Part shown: in pieces, positions 25,656 through 35,557 of the stretch
Position numbering within the stretch: position 1 is the first letter of the stretch
How the letters are laid out: each line of letters opens with the position of its first letter
Assembly (NCBI RefSeq): GCF_003951285.1
Contig: NZ_RXFQ01000001.1
Span: forward strand, 434,001 to 498,000
DNA: 64,000 nt
Source: Variovorax beijingensis
GTDB taxonomy: Bacteria > Pseudomonadota > Gammaproteobacteria > Burkholderiales > Burkholderiaceae_C
Reading direction: 5' to 3'
Notes under the pieces: generated by a model
Told to the model about the DNA's origin: nothing
The model's database searches: none
The model's input: only the letters and a program-made list of their open reading frames with translations
Translations under genes and position numbers: made by a program

Positions 25656-26558
25656 TCAGGCGGGAAACACGCCGGTCGAGAGATACCGATCGCCGCGGTC
25701 GCACACCACGAACACGATGGTCGCGTTCTCGACGGTCTTGGCAACCTCGAGCGCCACCCAGAGCGCGCCGGCCGCGGAGATGCCGCCGAAGATGCCTTCT
25801 TCGCGCGCAAGGCGCCGGCACATCTCCTCGGCGTTGTCCTGGCTCACGCTGATTTCTTCGTCGACCCGGCTCGGGTCGTAGATCTTGGGCAGGTATTCGG
25901 CCGGCCACTTGCGGATGCCCGGGATGCGCGAGCCTTCGGCCGGCTGCGCGCCGATGATGCGCACCGCGGGGTTCTTTTCCTTCAGGAAGCGCGAGACGCC
26001 GGTGATGGTGCCGGTAGTGCCCATGGCGCTCACGAAATGCGTGATCTTGCCCTTGGTATCGGCCCAGATCTCGGGGCCGGTGGTCTCGTAGTGGATGCGC
26101 GGGTTGTCGGCGTTGGCGAACTGGTCGAGCACCCGGCCCTTGCCCTGCGCCACCATCTGCTCGGCCAGGTCGCGCGCGTATTCCATGCCGCCGCTCTTGG
26201 GCGTGAGCACCAGCTCGGCGCCGAAGGCCTTCATGGTCTGCGCGCGCTCGACGGACAGGTCCTCGGGCATGATCAGCACCATGCGGTAGCCCTTGATGGC
26301 CGCGGCCATGGCCAGCGCGATGCCGGTGTTGCCCGAGGTGGCTTCGATCAGCGTGTCGCCAGGCTTGATTTCGCCGCGCTCCTCGGCGCGCTTGATCATC
26401 GAAAGCGCGGGACGATCCTTCACCGAGCCCGCGGGATTGTTGCCTTCCAGCTTGCCGAGAATGACGTTGCCGCGCCTGGCGTTTTCGGCCGCATCGATGC
26501 GTTGCAGTGCCACCAGGGGGGTCCTGCCGATGGCGTCTTCGATCGTCGGATAATTCAT
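25656..26558 (-). CDS. cysM: Cysteine synthase CysM (O-acetylserine/O-phosphoserine sulfhydrylase B)
   Basis: The 300-residue PLP enzyme forms cysteine from O-acetylserine and sulfide or thiosulfate. The PLP Lys47 is in NPAGSVKDRPAL. The phosphate and substrate loops are TSGNTG and SAMGTTGTITGVSRFL; the length and the sequence GRTPLVALQRI match CysM more than CysK. The C-terminal ISAAGALWVALEVAK block is normal. The ATG at 26558 lies 66 bases from the divergent tRNA-Leu gene. It begins a cysM-Nudix-TusA-like operon. Confidence 0.95.
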   Translation of the reverse strand: MNYPTIEDAIGRTPLVALQRIDAAENARRGNVILGKLEGNNPAGSVKDRPALSMIKRAEERGEIKPGDTLIEATSGNTGIALAMAAAIKGYRMVLIMPEDLSVERAQTMKAFGAELVLTPKSGGMEYARDLAEQMVAQGKGRVLDQFANADNPRIHYETTGPEIWADTKGKITHFVSAMGTTGTITGVSRFLKEKNPAVRIIGAQPAEGSRIPGIRKWPAEYLPKIYDPSRVDEEISVSQDNAEEMCRRLAREEGIFGGISAAGALWVALEVAKTVENATIVFVVCDRGDRYLSTGVFPA

Positions 26559-26597
26559 AGGTAATGAGCGTGGGGGCAAGTCATCTTCCCACTGTGC

Positions 26598-26603
26598 CAT
26601 AAT
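26598..26603 (+). promoter_or_regulatory. Candidate -10 box of tRNA-Leu
   Basis: CATAAT lies 22 bases upstream of the tRNA 5' end, a plausible -10 position for a tRNA promoter. No convincing -35 hexamer is present at the expected spacing, so this is tentative. Confidence 0.35.
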
Positions 26604-26624
26604 TTTGGGCTTCCTTCCGGATGT

Positions 26625-26709
26625 GCCCGGGTGGTGAAATTGGTAGACGCAGGGGACTCAAAATCCCCCACCGAAAGGTGTGCCGGTTCGATTCCGGCCC
26701 CGGGCACCA
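26625..26709 (+). tRNA. tRNA-Leu (anticodon CAA)
   Basis: An 85-base tRNA. The acceptor stem GCCCGGG (26625-26631) pairs with CCCGGGC (26699-26705), followed by encoded ACCA. The anticodon stem GGGGA/TCCCC encloses the loop CTCAAAA, giving anticodon CAA, which reads UUG leucine codons. A long variable arm (CACCGAAAGGTG) confirms the class II structure of leucine tRNA. The T arm is GCCGG-TTCGATT-CCGGC. The 3' side leads directly into a T-rich stretch and the relic gene on the opposite strand. Confidence 0.98.
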
Positions 26710-27183
26710 CCCCTCCCCCTTTTTTCTTGCCTGTCCTCACGCAGCACCAGCTCGGCCGGCCGATGGCTCGCAGCCCGCACCGCCTGCTGTGGCAGCGCCT
26801 CCGACGCCCATCCCTTCGCCTGCCATTGCGCAAGGGGCACCAGCGTTCGCAGCCCGCGCGGTGCGGCCTTGCGCAGGGCACTTCCGATGTTGAACGGCGT
26901 AACGTGCGCGACAGCCTGATGGGCTGCAGCCAGCGCGCGCGCATCGAAAGTCAGCAGCACCTGCGGCCGGCCGCGCAGGGCGGCATGGGACGCTGGTCGC
27001 GGATGTAGCGGCCGTCGGGCAGCGTGATGCCCTCGGGGCGTGCGCGCGCACCACGGCTTCGATTTCGGTGCCGAAGGCGCCGCGCCGCAGCAACTCCTCG
27101 GTGCTGCACAGCCCTTGCTGCTGCACCGCCGGCCAGTTGGCGGCGTCGACGAAATGAAAAGCCTTCGCGGGCAGGTTCGGCAC
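26710..27183 (-). pseudogene. Frameshifted and deleted relic of a DUF7002-like protein
   Basis: Reading the minus strand from a GTG at 27183, frame one gives VPNLPAKAFHFVDAANWP, then QQQGLCSTEELLRRGAFGTEI up to about 27035. The reading then changes frame: GITLPDGRYIRDQRPMPP, until ~26980. A third frame continues RPQVLLTFDARALAAAH, HVTPFNIGSALRKAAPRG, LVPLAQWQAKGW and SHRPAELVLR. These pieces read in order like one protein of the DUF7002 type (FHxxDAANW...GLxS start), but with two frame breaks and a segment of roughly 30 or more residues missing between PMPP and RPQ. The last frame has no stop before it enters the tRNA gene. It begins 4 bases after the epimerase-like gene's stop. The family call is moderate; the broken state is seen directly. 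Confidence 0.7.
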
Positions 27184-27187
27184 GGCT

Positions 27188-28126
27188 TCAGGCTGCGGCT
27201 TCTTCGCGCAAACCGGTGTGCACCGTCGGGTGCGCGAGCCGCACGCGCAGTTCGCGCTTGAGCCGCGTGTTGTCGAGCCGGCGCGATTCGCCCATGAAGC
27301 TCAGCAGCTGCAACGGCAGCTGGCGCTGGGCTTCCTCGCGCGCCACGCGCGGGGGGCGCGGCATGCCGTACAGGTCGGCCGCCAGATCGATGTAGTCGCC
27401 CATGCGCAGCTCGGTGTCGTCCGAGGCATGCACGATGCGCTGCGGTCGGCCCCTGAACAGCGCCGCCACGCAGGCCCGCGCGAGATCGTCGGCATGGATG
27501 TGGCTGGTGAACACATCGTCTTCGCGCCGCAGCACCGGCGTGCCGCGCGCGAGCCGCTGGCGCGGCGTGCCGCCTTCGCGGTCGGGCGCGTAGATGCCCG
27601 GGATGCGCAGGATGCTGGCGCGCACGCCCGCGCTGCGGCCGAGCCAGCGCACCGCGCGCTCGGCGTCCACGCGGCGGTGGGCGCGCGGCGTGTCGGGCCG
27701 CACGGGGCGCGTTTCGCTCACCCGCGCGCCGCCGCAGTCGCCATAGACGCCGCTGGTGGAGCCATAGACGAACGCCAGCGGCACGGAACGCAGCCGCAGC
27801 GCACGCGCCAGCGCGGTGGTGCGCTGGTCGCGCCACCAGGCGGCGCCACCTTCGCGCGCCGGTGGCGCCAGATGCAACACGCGGGTGGCCACGCCGGCCA
27901 GGCGGCGCAGCGTGGCCGGATCGTCCAGATTGCCCGCGAGCGGGCGGATGCCCGCCGCCCGCAGGGCCGGCACCCGTTCGCTCGATGAAGTGAGCGCCAC
28001 CAGCTGCACGCGGCCGCGCAGGCTGCGCGCCACGCGCTGGCCGACGTCCCCGCAGCCCACGATCAGCAGGCGTTCGCGGCGAAAGCGCGCCGGCAGCGCG
28101 CCGGAAGGGCTATTGATTGAAGGCAA
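27188..28126 (-). CDS. NAD-dependent epimerase/dehydratase-like extended SDR
   Basis: The 312-residue protein resembles the YeeZ-type extended short-chain dehydrogenases. It has the Rossmann glycine motif LLIVGCGDVGQRVARSL (~20-36), AGNLDDPATLRRL, FVYGSTSGVYGDCGG with the SDR Ser and Tyr, RILRIPGIYAPDREGG, FTSHIHADDLARACVAAL, and a C-terminal SFMGESRRLDNTRLKREL typical of NAD(P)-binding epimerase relatives. The start is TTG at 28126, with AGGAA about 10 bases upstream; no ATG is near. It is divergent from the reductase gene at 28182, with 55 bases between. The substrate is unknown. The relic gene follows directly downstream. Confidence 0.82.
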   Translation of the reverse strand: MPSINSPSGALPARFRRERLLIVGCGDVGQRVARSLRGRVQLVALTSSSERVPALRAAGIRPLAGNLDDPATLRRLAGVATRVLHLAPPAREGGAAWWRDQRTTALARALRLRSVPLAFVYGSTSGVYGDCGGARVSETRPVRPDTPRAHRRVDAERAVRWLGRSAGVRASILRIPGIYAPDREGGTPRQRLARGTPVLRREDDVFTSHIHADDLARACVAALFRGRPQRIVHASDDTELRMGDYIDLAADLYGMPRPPRVAREEAQRQLPLQLLSFMGESRRLDNTRLKRELRVRLAHPTVHTGLREEAAA

Positions 28127-28181
28127 AATCCGAGTTCCTTTCCCTTTTCAGACCCAGGCTGAAACAAGCCGAAGAATACCG

Positions 28182-29246
28182 ATGACTGTTGCAGCGCCGC
28201 ATGAAGCGGGCTTTTCCATCACCGTCGAGCCCAGCGGGCGTCATTTCGTGGTGCATGGCGACGAAACCATTCTCGCGGCCGGCATCCGCCAGGGCATCGG
28301 CCTTCCCTATGGCTGCAAGGACGGCGCCTGCGGCTCGTGCAAGTGCAGGAAGCTCTCGGGCGAGGTCGAGCTCGGTCCGCACCAGAGCAAGGCGCTGAGC
28401 GCCGAAGAGCAGCTGGCGGGCTTCGTGCTGACCTGCTGCGCCCATGCCAAGAGCGACGTGGTGCTCGAGTCGCGCCAGGTCACCGAGGCCGGCGCCCTGC
28501 CGATCCGCAAGATGCCGGTGCGGGTGCTGGCGCTCACGCGGCTGTCGCACGACGTGATGAAAGTGCGCCTGCAGTTGCCGGCCGGTGAGCCGCTGCAGTT
28601 CCATGCAGGCCAGTATGTGGAATTCATCCTGCGCGACGGCGCGCGCCGCAGCTACTCGATGGCCAATGCGCCGCACACGCTGGCCGAGCCGGGCACGGGC
28701 ATCGAGCTGCACCTGCGGCATCTGCCGGGCGGCAAGTTCACCGACCACGTGTTCGGCGCCATGAAGGAAAAGGAAATCCTTCGCATCGAAGGCCCCTACG
28801 GCAGCTTCTTCCTGCGCGAGGATTCGGCCAAGCCGATGATCCTGCTGGCCTCGGGCACCGGCTTTGCGCCCATCAAGGCGCTGCTCGAGCACATGAAGTT
28901 CAAGGGCATCGAGCGGGCCGCCACGCTCTACTGGGGCGGCCGCCGACCCGAAGACCTCTACATGGACGCCTGGGTGCGCGAGCAGCTGAAGGAGATGCCG
29001 AACCTGCGCTATGTGCCGGTCATCTCCAACGCCACGCCGGAAGACAACTGGACCGGCCGCACGGGCTTCGTGCATCGCGCGGTGCTGGAAGACTTTGCCG
29101 ACCTTTCAGGCCACCAGGTGTATGCCTGCGGCGCGCCGATCGTGGTCGACTCGGCCCGGCACGACTACGTGGCGCTGGCCGGCCTGCCCGACGAAGAATT
29201 CTTCGCCGACGCGTTCACCACCGAGGCCGACAAGGCGCTTCCCTGA
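28182..29246 (+). CDS. CDP-6-deoxy-glucoseen reductase-like / NAD(P)H-flavin oxidoreductase with 2Fe-2S domain
   Basis: The 354-residue electron-transfer protein combines an N-terminal plant-type 2Fe-2S ferredoxin domain with a ferredoxin-NADP reductase module. Cluster cysteines are Cys45, Cys50 and Cys53 in LPYGCKDGACGSCKC and Cys85 in VLTCCAHA. The flavin domain has RSYSMANAP (residues ~165-173) and GPYGSFFLRE; the NAD domain has LLASGTGFAPIKALLEHM and VYACGAPIVVDSARHDYV. In betaproteobacteria this is usually annotated as CDP-6-deoxy-delta-3,4-glucoseen reductase, but the real partner is generally unknown. No acceptor gene is beside it; the following gene is a Bug receptor. Confidence 0.88.
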   Translation: MTVAAPHEAGFSITVEPSGRHFVVHGDETILAAGIRQGIGLPYGCKDGACGSCKCRKLSGEVELGPHQSKALSAEEQLAGFVLTCCAHAKSDVVLESRQVTEAGALPIRKMPVRVLALTRLSHDVMKVRLQLPAGEPLQFHAGQYVEFILRDGARRSYSMANAPHTLAEPGTGIELHLRHLPGGKFTDHVFGAMKEKEILRIEGPYGSFFLREDSAKPMILLASGTGFAPIKALLEHMKFKGIERAATLYWGGRRPEDLYMDAWVREQLKEMPNLRYVPVISNATPEDNWTGRTGFVHRAVLEDFADLSGHQVYACGAPIVVDSARHDYVALAGLPDEEFFADAFTTEADKALP

Positions 29247-29283
29247 CCCCGATTCCCCTTCCCCCGAGACGAGACATCAAAGA

Positions 29284-30258
29284 ATGAAGACGAGACACTT
29301 CCTCCTCGCGCTGCTCGCCAGCGTCACGCTGCTGGCCACCGGCCAGGCGGCGGCGCAGCAGCAGCGCCCGATCCGCCTCGTGGTGCCCTACGCCGCGGGC
29401 GGCCCCATCGACGTCACTGCCCGCATGCTGGCCGAACGCGTGAAGGACACCCTGGGCACTGTCATCATCGACAACAAGCCGGGTGCGGGCGGCAACATCG
29501 GCGCCGACATCGTGGCCAAGGCGGCGCCCGACGGCCTCACCATCGGCATTGCGGCCACCGCCACCCATGCGGTGAATCCGTGGCTCTACAGCAAGATCCC
29601 GTTCAGCGCGGCGACCGACTTCGCGCCCATCACGCAGATGGTGCGCGTGCCGAACGTGCTGGTGATGAATGCGGAAACGGCGCAGCGCCTGAAGATCAAC
29701 ACCGTGCCCGACCTGATCCGCTACGCCAAGGCCAACCCCGCCAAGCTCAACTACGGCAGCGGCGGCAACGGCAGTGCCGGCCATCTGGCAGGCGAGCTGT
29801 TCAAGAAGCAGGCCGGCATCTTCGCGCTGCACATTCCGTACAACGGCGGCAATCCGGCGCAGCTGGCGCTGCTCTCGGGCCAGGTCGACTTCAACTTCGA
29901 CAACCTTGCCACGGCGGCACCGAACATCCGCTCGGGCAAGCTCAAGGCCATTGCGGTCACGACCTTGCAGCGCAGCAGCGCCATGCCCGAGCTGCCGCCA
30001 GTGGCCGACACGCTCAAGGGCTTCTCGATCGACACCTGGTGGGGCCTGGTGGCACCGGCCGGTACGCCGCACGACGTGGTCGTGAAGCTCAATCAGGCCT
30101 TCGTGGCGGCGCTGAATGCACCGGAAACGAAGACCCGTTTCGCCACGCTGCTGGCCGAGCCGGTCGCCAGTTCGCCCGAGCAGTTCGGCGCGTTCATGAA
30201 GAGCGAGCTCTCCAAGTACGAAGCCGTCGTGAAGGCAACCGGCGCCAGGGTCGACTGA
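29284..30258 (+). CDS. Bug/TctC-family periplasmic binding protein
   Basis: The 324-residue protein has a signal peptide (MKTRHFLLALLASVTLLATGQAAA, likely cleaved near residue 24) and the family blocks PIRLVVPYAAGGPIDVTARML, VIIDNKPGAGGNIGADIVAKAAPDG and HIPYNGGNPAQLALLSGQVDFNFDNL. It should bind a small organic anion in the periplasm. It follows the reductase by 37 bases on the same strand and converges on livF, whose stop is 9 bases away. It belongs to neither the liv system nor any TctAB pair in view. The ligand is unknown. Confidence 0.9.
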   Translation: MKTRHFLLALLASVTLLATGQAAAQQQRPIRLVVPYAAGGPIDVTARMLAERVKDTLGTVIIDNKPGAGGNIGADIVAKAAPDGLTIGIAATATHAVNPWLYSKIPFSAATDFAPITQMVRVPNVLVMNAETAQRLKINTVPDLIRYAKANPAKLNYGSGGNGSAGHLAGELFKKQAGIFALHIPYNGGNPAQLALLSGQVDFNFDNLATAAPNIRSGKLKAIAVTTLQRSSAMPELPPVADTLKGFSIDTWWGLVAPAGTPHDVVVKLNQAFVAALNAPETKTRFATLLAEPVASSPEQFGAFMKSELSKYEAVVKATGARVD

Positions 30259-30267
30259 CCCAGGGGA

Positions 30268-31068
<801 letters not shown>

Positions 31069-31069
31069 T

Positions 31070-31843
<774 letters not shown>

Positions 31844-31862
31844 GTTGATGGCTTCCTTCGGC

Positions 31863-33062
31863 TCACGGATTGATCGACATGGGACGCGAGGCCGCACCCG
31901 GCAGCTCGTCGGCGGGCGTCTCGATGCCCGGCGCGTGGGTCTGCAGCGAGCCTGGCGCCACCGGCGCGTCGGGGGCGACTCCGCCCTTGCGCTGCAATGT
32001 CTTGCCATGCTCGGGCGAAGGCCAGAGGCCGCGCGGACGCACCAGCATGATCACGATCATGGCCAGCGCGATGAAGAGCTGGCGCAGGATGGACGCGTCG
32101 AGACGGCCGTCGGTCATGGCCTGCAGCGGACCAGCCACGTAGCGCAGCACCTCGGGCAGCGCGGCCAGCAGCACGGCGCCCAGGATCACGCCCGGCAGGT
32201 GGCCGATGCCGCCCAGCACCACCATGGCGACGATCATCACCGACTCCATGAGGCTGAACGACTCGGGCGAGACGAAGCCCTGGAAGGCCGCGAACATGGC
32301 GCCCGACACGCCGCCGAAGCTCGCGCCCATGCCGAAGGCCAGCAGCTTCATGTTGCGGGTGTTGATGCCCATGGCCTTGGCGGCGATCTCGTCTTCGCGG
32401 ATGGCCATCCAGGCGCGCCCGATGCGCGACATCTGCAGGCGGTGCGAAATGATGATCGTGGCGACGACCAGCGCAAGGAACAGGTAGTAGTAGAGCGTGA
32501 CCGACGAGATCGTGAAGCCGTCGAACTTCCACGCCTTGCCGAGGTCGAGCCCCCAGAACTTGATGGAGTCGATGGCGGTGATGCCCTTCGGCCCGTTGGT
32601 GATGTTGATCGGCTGGTCGAGGTTGTTCAGGAACACCCGGATGATCTCGCCGAAGCCGAGCGTCACGATGGCCAGGTAGTCGCCGCGCAGCTTGAGCGTG
32701 GGCGCCCCGAGCATCACGCCCAGCACCCCTGCCACCACCAGCGCCAGCGGTATCACGATGAGCAGCGAGGTGTGCAGCCCGTTCGGGAACATGGCCTTGA
32801 ACCACGGGAAGGTGTCGGACAGGTGCGACGAGCCCATCAGCGCGAAGAGGTAGGCCCCCACGGCAAAGAAGGCGACATAGCCCAGGTCGAGCAGGCCGGC
32901 GTAGCCGACGACGATGTTCAGGCCGAGCGAGAGCATCACGTAGAGCAATGCGATGTCGGCGATGCGCACCCAGGCGTTGCCCTGGCTCTGCAGGAAGATC
33001 GGCAGCGCGAGCACGGCGACGACCCCGAGAACGTAGAGAGCGAGGTTCTTGCTGTTTTTCAT
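31863..33062 (-). CDS. livM: Branched-chain amino acid ABC transporter permease LivM
   Basis: The 399-residue inner-membrane protein has about ten hydrophobic segments, beginning LALYVLGVVAVLALPIFL and with LLYVMLSLGLNIVVGYAGLLDLGYVAFFAVGAY, the signature N-terminal block of LivM. The EAA-like loop facing the ATPase is RIGRAWMAIREDEIAAKAMGIN. After the last segment (RPRGLW, ~residue 345) there is a ~55-residue Pro/Ala-rich cytosolic tail that is longer than in E. coli LivM. It lies 13 bases after livH and 19 before livG. Confidence 0.95.
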   Translation of the reverse strand: MKNSKNLALYVLGVVAVLALPIFLQSQGNAWVRIADIALLYVMLSLGLNIVVGYAGLLDLGYVAFFAVGAYLFALMGSSHLSDTFPWFKAMFPNGLHTSLLIVIPLALVVAGVLGVMLGAPTLKLRGDYLAIVTLGFGEIIRVFLNNLDQPINITNGPKGITAIDSIKFWGLDLGKAWKFDGFTISSVTLYYYLFLALVVATIIISHRLQMSRIGRAWMAIREDEIAAKAMGINTRNMKLLAFGMGASFGGVSGAMFAAFQGFVSPESFSLMESVMIVAMVVLGGIGHLPGVILGAVLLAALPEVLRYVAGPLQAMTDGRLDASILRQLFIALAMIVIMLVRPRGLWPSPEHGKTLQRKGGVAPDAPVAPGSLQTHAPGIETPADELPGAASRPMSINP

Positions 33063-33075
33063 GGTGTGCTGCTCC

Positions 33076-34005
33076 TCAGGCCCGATCCGCCACGCGCTCG
33101 CCGAGCAGGCCCGAAGGCCGCAGCGTGAGCATGACGATCAACACGATGAAAGCGAAGATGTCGCTGTAGTTGCTGCCGAGCACGCCGCCCGTGATCGAAC
33201 CGATGTAGCCGGAGCCGATGGCCTCGATCAGCCCGAGCAGGATGCCGCCGACCACCGCGCCGGCCAGGTTGCCGATGCCGCCGAACACTGCCGCGGTGAA
33301 GGCCTTGAGGCCGGGCAGGAAGCCCATCGCGTGCTGCGCGATGCCGTAGTTGGAGGCGTACATGACGCCCGCGATGGCCGCGAGCACGGCACCGATGATG
33401 AAGGTGGCCGAGATGACCATGTCGGGCCGGATGCCCATCAGCGCCGCGACGCGCGGGTTCTCGGCGGTGGCGCGCATCGCGCGGCCGAGCTTGGTGTAGT
33501 TGACCAGCCACATCAGCACCACGAGCGAGAACGCCGTGACGCTCAGGATCATGACCTGCGTGGGCGAGATCACCGCGCCGCCCACCTCGATGGGCGTGGT
33601 CGACAGCAGGTTGGGATAGGCCTTGTTGGTGGGCTTCCAGATGATCATGGCCAGCGTCTGCAGCAGGATCGACATGCCGATGGCCGTGATGAGCGGTGCG
33701 AGCTTGGGGCTGTTGCGAAGCGGTCGGTAGGCGACCTTCTCGATCACGAAGTTGAGCGTGGCTGCAACGATGCAGGCGATGATCAGCGCGATGATGAGGA
33801 TCAGCCAGCCGGGCGTGCCGGGCATGGATTCCTTCATGAGTCCGATGATGGTCCAGCTCGTGAGCGCCCCCACCATCAGCACTTCGCCGTGCGCAAAATT
33901 GATCAGATTGATGATGCCGTACACCATGGTGTAGCCCAAGGCTATCAAGGCATACATGCTGCCCAGGACCAGACCGTTGATGATCTGCTGCAGCAATATT
34001 TCCAT
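33076..34005 (-). CDS. livH: Branched-chain amino acid ABC transporter permease LivH
   Basis: The 309-residue membrane protein begins MEILLQQIINGLVLGSMYALIALGYTMVYGIINLINFAHG, the standard LivH start. It contains the cytoplasmic ATPase-contact loop GRAMRATAENPRVAALMGI followed by AVLAAIAGVMYASNYG, with about eight membrane segments. It is first in livHMGF. No periplasmic leucine-binding protein (livJ/K) is encoded with the operon, so a receptor must be supplied from elsewhere. The ATG at 34005 follows a promoter region of about 80 bases after the terminator of rarA. Confidence 0.96.
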   Translation of the reverse strand: MEILLQQIINGLVLGSMYALIALGYTMVYGIINLINFAHGEVLMVGALTSWTIIGLMKESMPGTPGWLILIIALIIACIVAATLNFVIEKVAYRPLRNSPKLAPLITAIGMSILLQTLAMIIWKPTNKAYPNLLSTTPIEVGGAVISPTQVMILSVTAFSLVVLMWLVNYTKLGRAMRATAENPRVAALMGIRPDMVISATFIIGAVLAAIAGVMYASNYGIAQHAMGFLPGLKAFTAAVFGGIGNLAGAVVGGILLGLIEAIGSGYIGSITGGVLGSNYSDIFAFIVLIVMLTLRPSGLLGERVADRA

Positions 34006-34086
34006 AACGCGTTCCCTATTTGTTGCACCGTTGCGGGGTGCCGTTCACCCACCTTGGCACCGGTTTGGCACCTTGGCTTGATAAGC
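34006..34086 (-). promoter_or_regulatory. Promoter region of livHMGF
   Basis: These 81 bases between the rarA terminator and livH must carry the liv promoter. The sequence holds direct repeats of GGCACC (34049-34069 area: TTGGCACCGGTTTGGCACCTTGGC), which could be regulator half-sites. No clear -35/-10 pair was recognised. Confidence 0.4.
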
Positions 34087-34116
34087 AAAAAACCAGCCAA
34101 CATGTGCCGCTGGCTG
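34087..34116 (-). terminator. Intrinsic terminator downstream of rarA
   Basis: On the minus strand CAGCCA (34116-34111) pairs with TGGCTG (34099-34094) and is followed by G and six T residues (34092-34087). It lies 129 bases beyond the rarA stop and ahead of livH, insulating the two transcripts. Confidence 0.75.
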
Positions 34117-34244
34117 ATTTGTGGGCGGGATTGTAAGCACCCACCAGCGCCGATTTGGTGCGCCTTGCCCGGGGTTTACCCGCTCACGCCATGCTGTATG
34201 CGAGTGAAGTCATGCATGGCGTACGCGCATGGTGAAAAGGCGTA

Positions 34245-35537
34245 TCACTCCTCGCGCTGGCCGTTCAGGCGGCGCAGTTCGCGCAGTTTTTCCGCGATGC
34301 GGATCTCGAGCCCGCGTTCGACGGGCTGGTAGAAAACCTGGCCCTCCAGGCCATCGGGCAGGTAGCGCTCGCCCGCGGCAAAGCCGCCCTCCTCGTCGTG
34401 CGCGTACCGGTACCCCTTGCCATAGTCAAGATCCTTCATGAGCTTGGTGGGTGCGTTGCGCAAGTGCATCGGCACGGGACGCGTGCTGTCCTTCTTGATG
34501 AGCGCGCGCACGGCGTTGTAGGCGGCGTAGACGGCGTTCGACTTGGGCGCCATCGCCAGGTAGACCACGCACTCGGCCAGCGCGAGTTCGCCCTCGGGCG
34601 TGCCCAGGCGCTCATACACCTCGGCGGCGTCGAGCGCGAGCCGCAGCGCGCGCGGATCGGCCAGTCCGATGTCCTCGCTGGCCATGCGCACCAGCCGGCG
34701 CGCCATGTAGCGCGGATCGGCACCGCCGTCGAGCATGCGCACGAACCAGTAGAGCGAGGCGTCGGGGTCGCTGCCGCGCACCGATTTGTGCAGGGCGCTG
34801 ATGGTGTCGTAGAACTGCTCGCCGCCCTTGTCGTAGCGCCGCATGCGTTCGCCGAGCACGCGCAGCAGCCATTCGTCGGTGATGTGGCCGAGCTTCTCGG
34901 CGCGGGCCGCGACGGCCAGCGTCTCGAGCGTGTTGAGCAGGCGCCGCGCATCGCCGTCGGCATAGGCGACGAGCCGGTCGATGGCCGCGTCCTCGATGCC
35001 CGGCACCGCCTGGATGGCCTGCGCCTTGGCCACGATCTGCTTGAGGTCGGCCTCGGTGAGCGGTTGCAGCACGTACACGGCCGCGCGCGAAAGCAGCGCC
35101 GAGTTGACCTCGAACGACGGGTTCTCGGTGGTGGCGCCGATAAAAGTGAACAGACCCGATTCCACATGCGGCAGGAACGCGTCCTGCTGGCTCTTGTTGA
35201 ACCGGTGCACCTCGTCGACGAAGACGATCGTGCGCCGCTGCTCCAGGCCGTCGCGCTCCGCGGTGGCGCGCTCGACCGCCTCGCGGATGTCCTTGACCCC
35301 GCCAAGCACGGCGCTGATGCTGAGGAACTGCGCATCGAAGGCATCGGCCATCAGCCGCGCAATGGTCGTCTTGCCGGTGCCGGGCGGCCCCCAGAGGATG
35401 CAGGAATGCGGCTGGCCCGATTCGAAGGCAATGCGCAGCGGCATGCCCGGCCCCAGCAGGTGCTGCTGGCCGATGACCTCGCCGAGCGTCTTCGGACGCA
35501 GGCGCTCGGCAAGGGGTTGATGCGAACTGGTGGCCAA
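34245..35537 (-). CDS. rarA: Replication-associated recombination protein A (RarA/MgsA)
   Basis: The 430-residue AAA+ ATPase acts at stalled replication forks, related to clamp-loader and WRNIP1 proteins. It begins ATSSHQPLAERLRPKTLGEVIGQQHLLGPG, then Walker A GPPGTGKTTIARLMA, Walker B TIVFVDEVHRFNKSQQDAFLP, sensor-1 FIGATTENPSFEV and the C-terminal tetramerisation segment (GSDPDASLYWFVRMLDGGADPRYMARRL). The start is TTG at 35537 because no ATG lies near the conserved N-terminus; AGCAGG lies close upstream. It follows lolA by 20 bases in the conserved ftsK-lolA-rarA order. Confidence 0.94.
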   Translation of the reverse strand: MATSSHQPLAERLRPKTLGEVIGQQHLLGPGMPLRIAFESGQPHSCILWGPPGTGKTTIARLMADAFDAQFLSISAVLGGVKDIREAVERATAERDGLEQRRTIVFVDEVHRFNKSQQDAFLPHVESGLFTFIGATTENPSFEVNSALLSRAAVYVLQPLTEADLKQIVAKAQAIQAVPGIEDAAIDRLVAYADGDARRLLNTLETLAVAARAEKLGHITDEWLLRVLGERMRRYDKGGEQFYDTISALHKSVRGSDPDASLYWFVRMLDGGADPRYMARRLVRMASEDIGLADPRALRLALDAAEVYERLGTPEGELALAECVVYLAMAPKSNAVYAAYNAVRALIKKDSTRPVPMHLRNAPTKLMKDLDYGKGYRYAHDEEGGFAAGERYLPDGLEGQVFYQPVERGLEIRIAEKLRELRRLNGQREE

Positions 35538-35557
35538 ACCTGCTGTGCGTCTGGTGG

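Noticed and set aside
26625..28126. Integrative element inserted at tRNA-Leu
   Set aside because: No integrase, direct repeat of the tRNA 3' end or composition change was found; the adjacent relic is better explained by simple gene decay.
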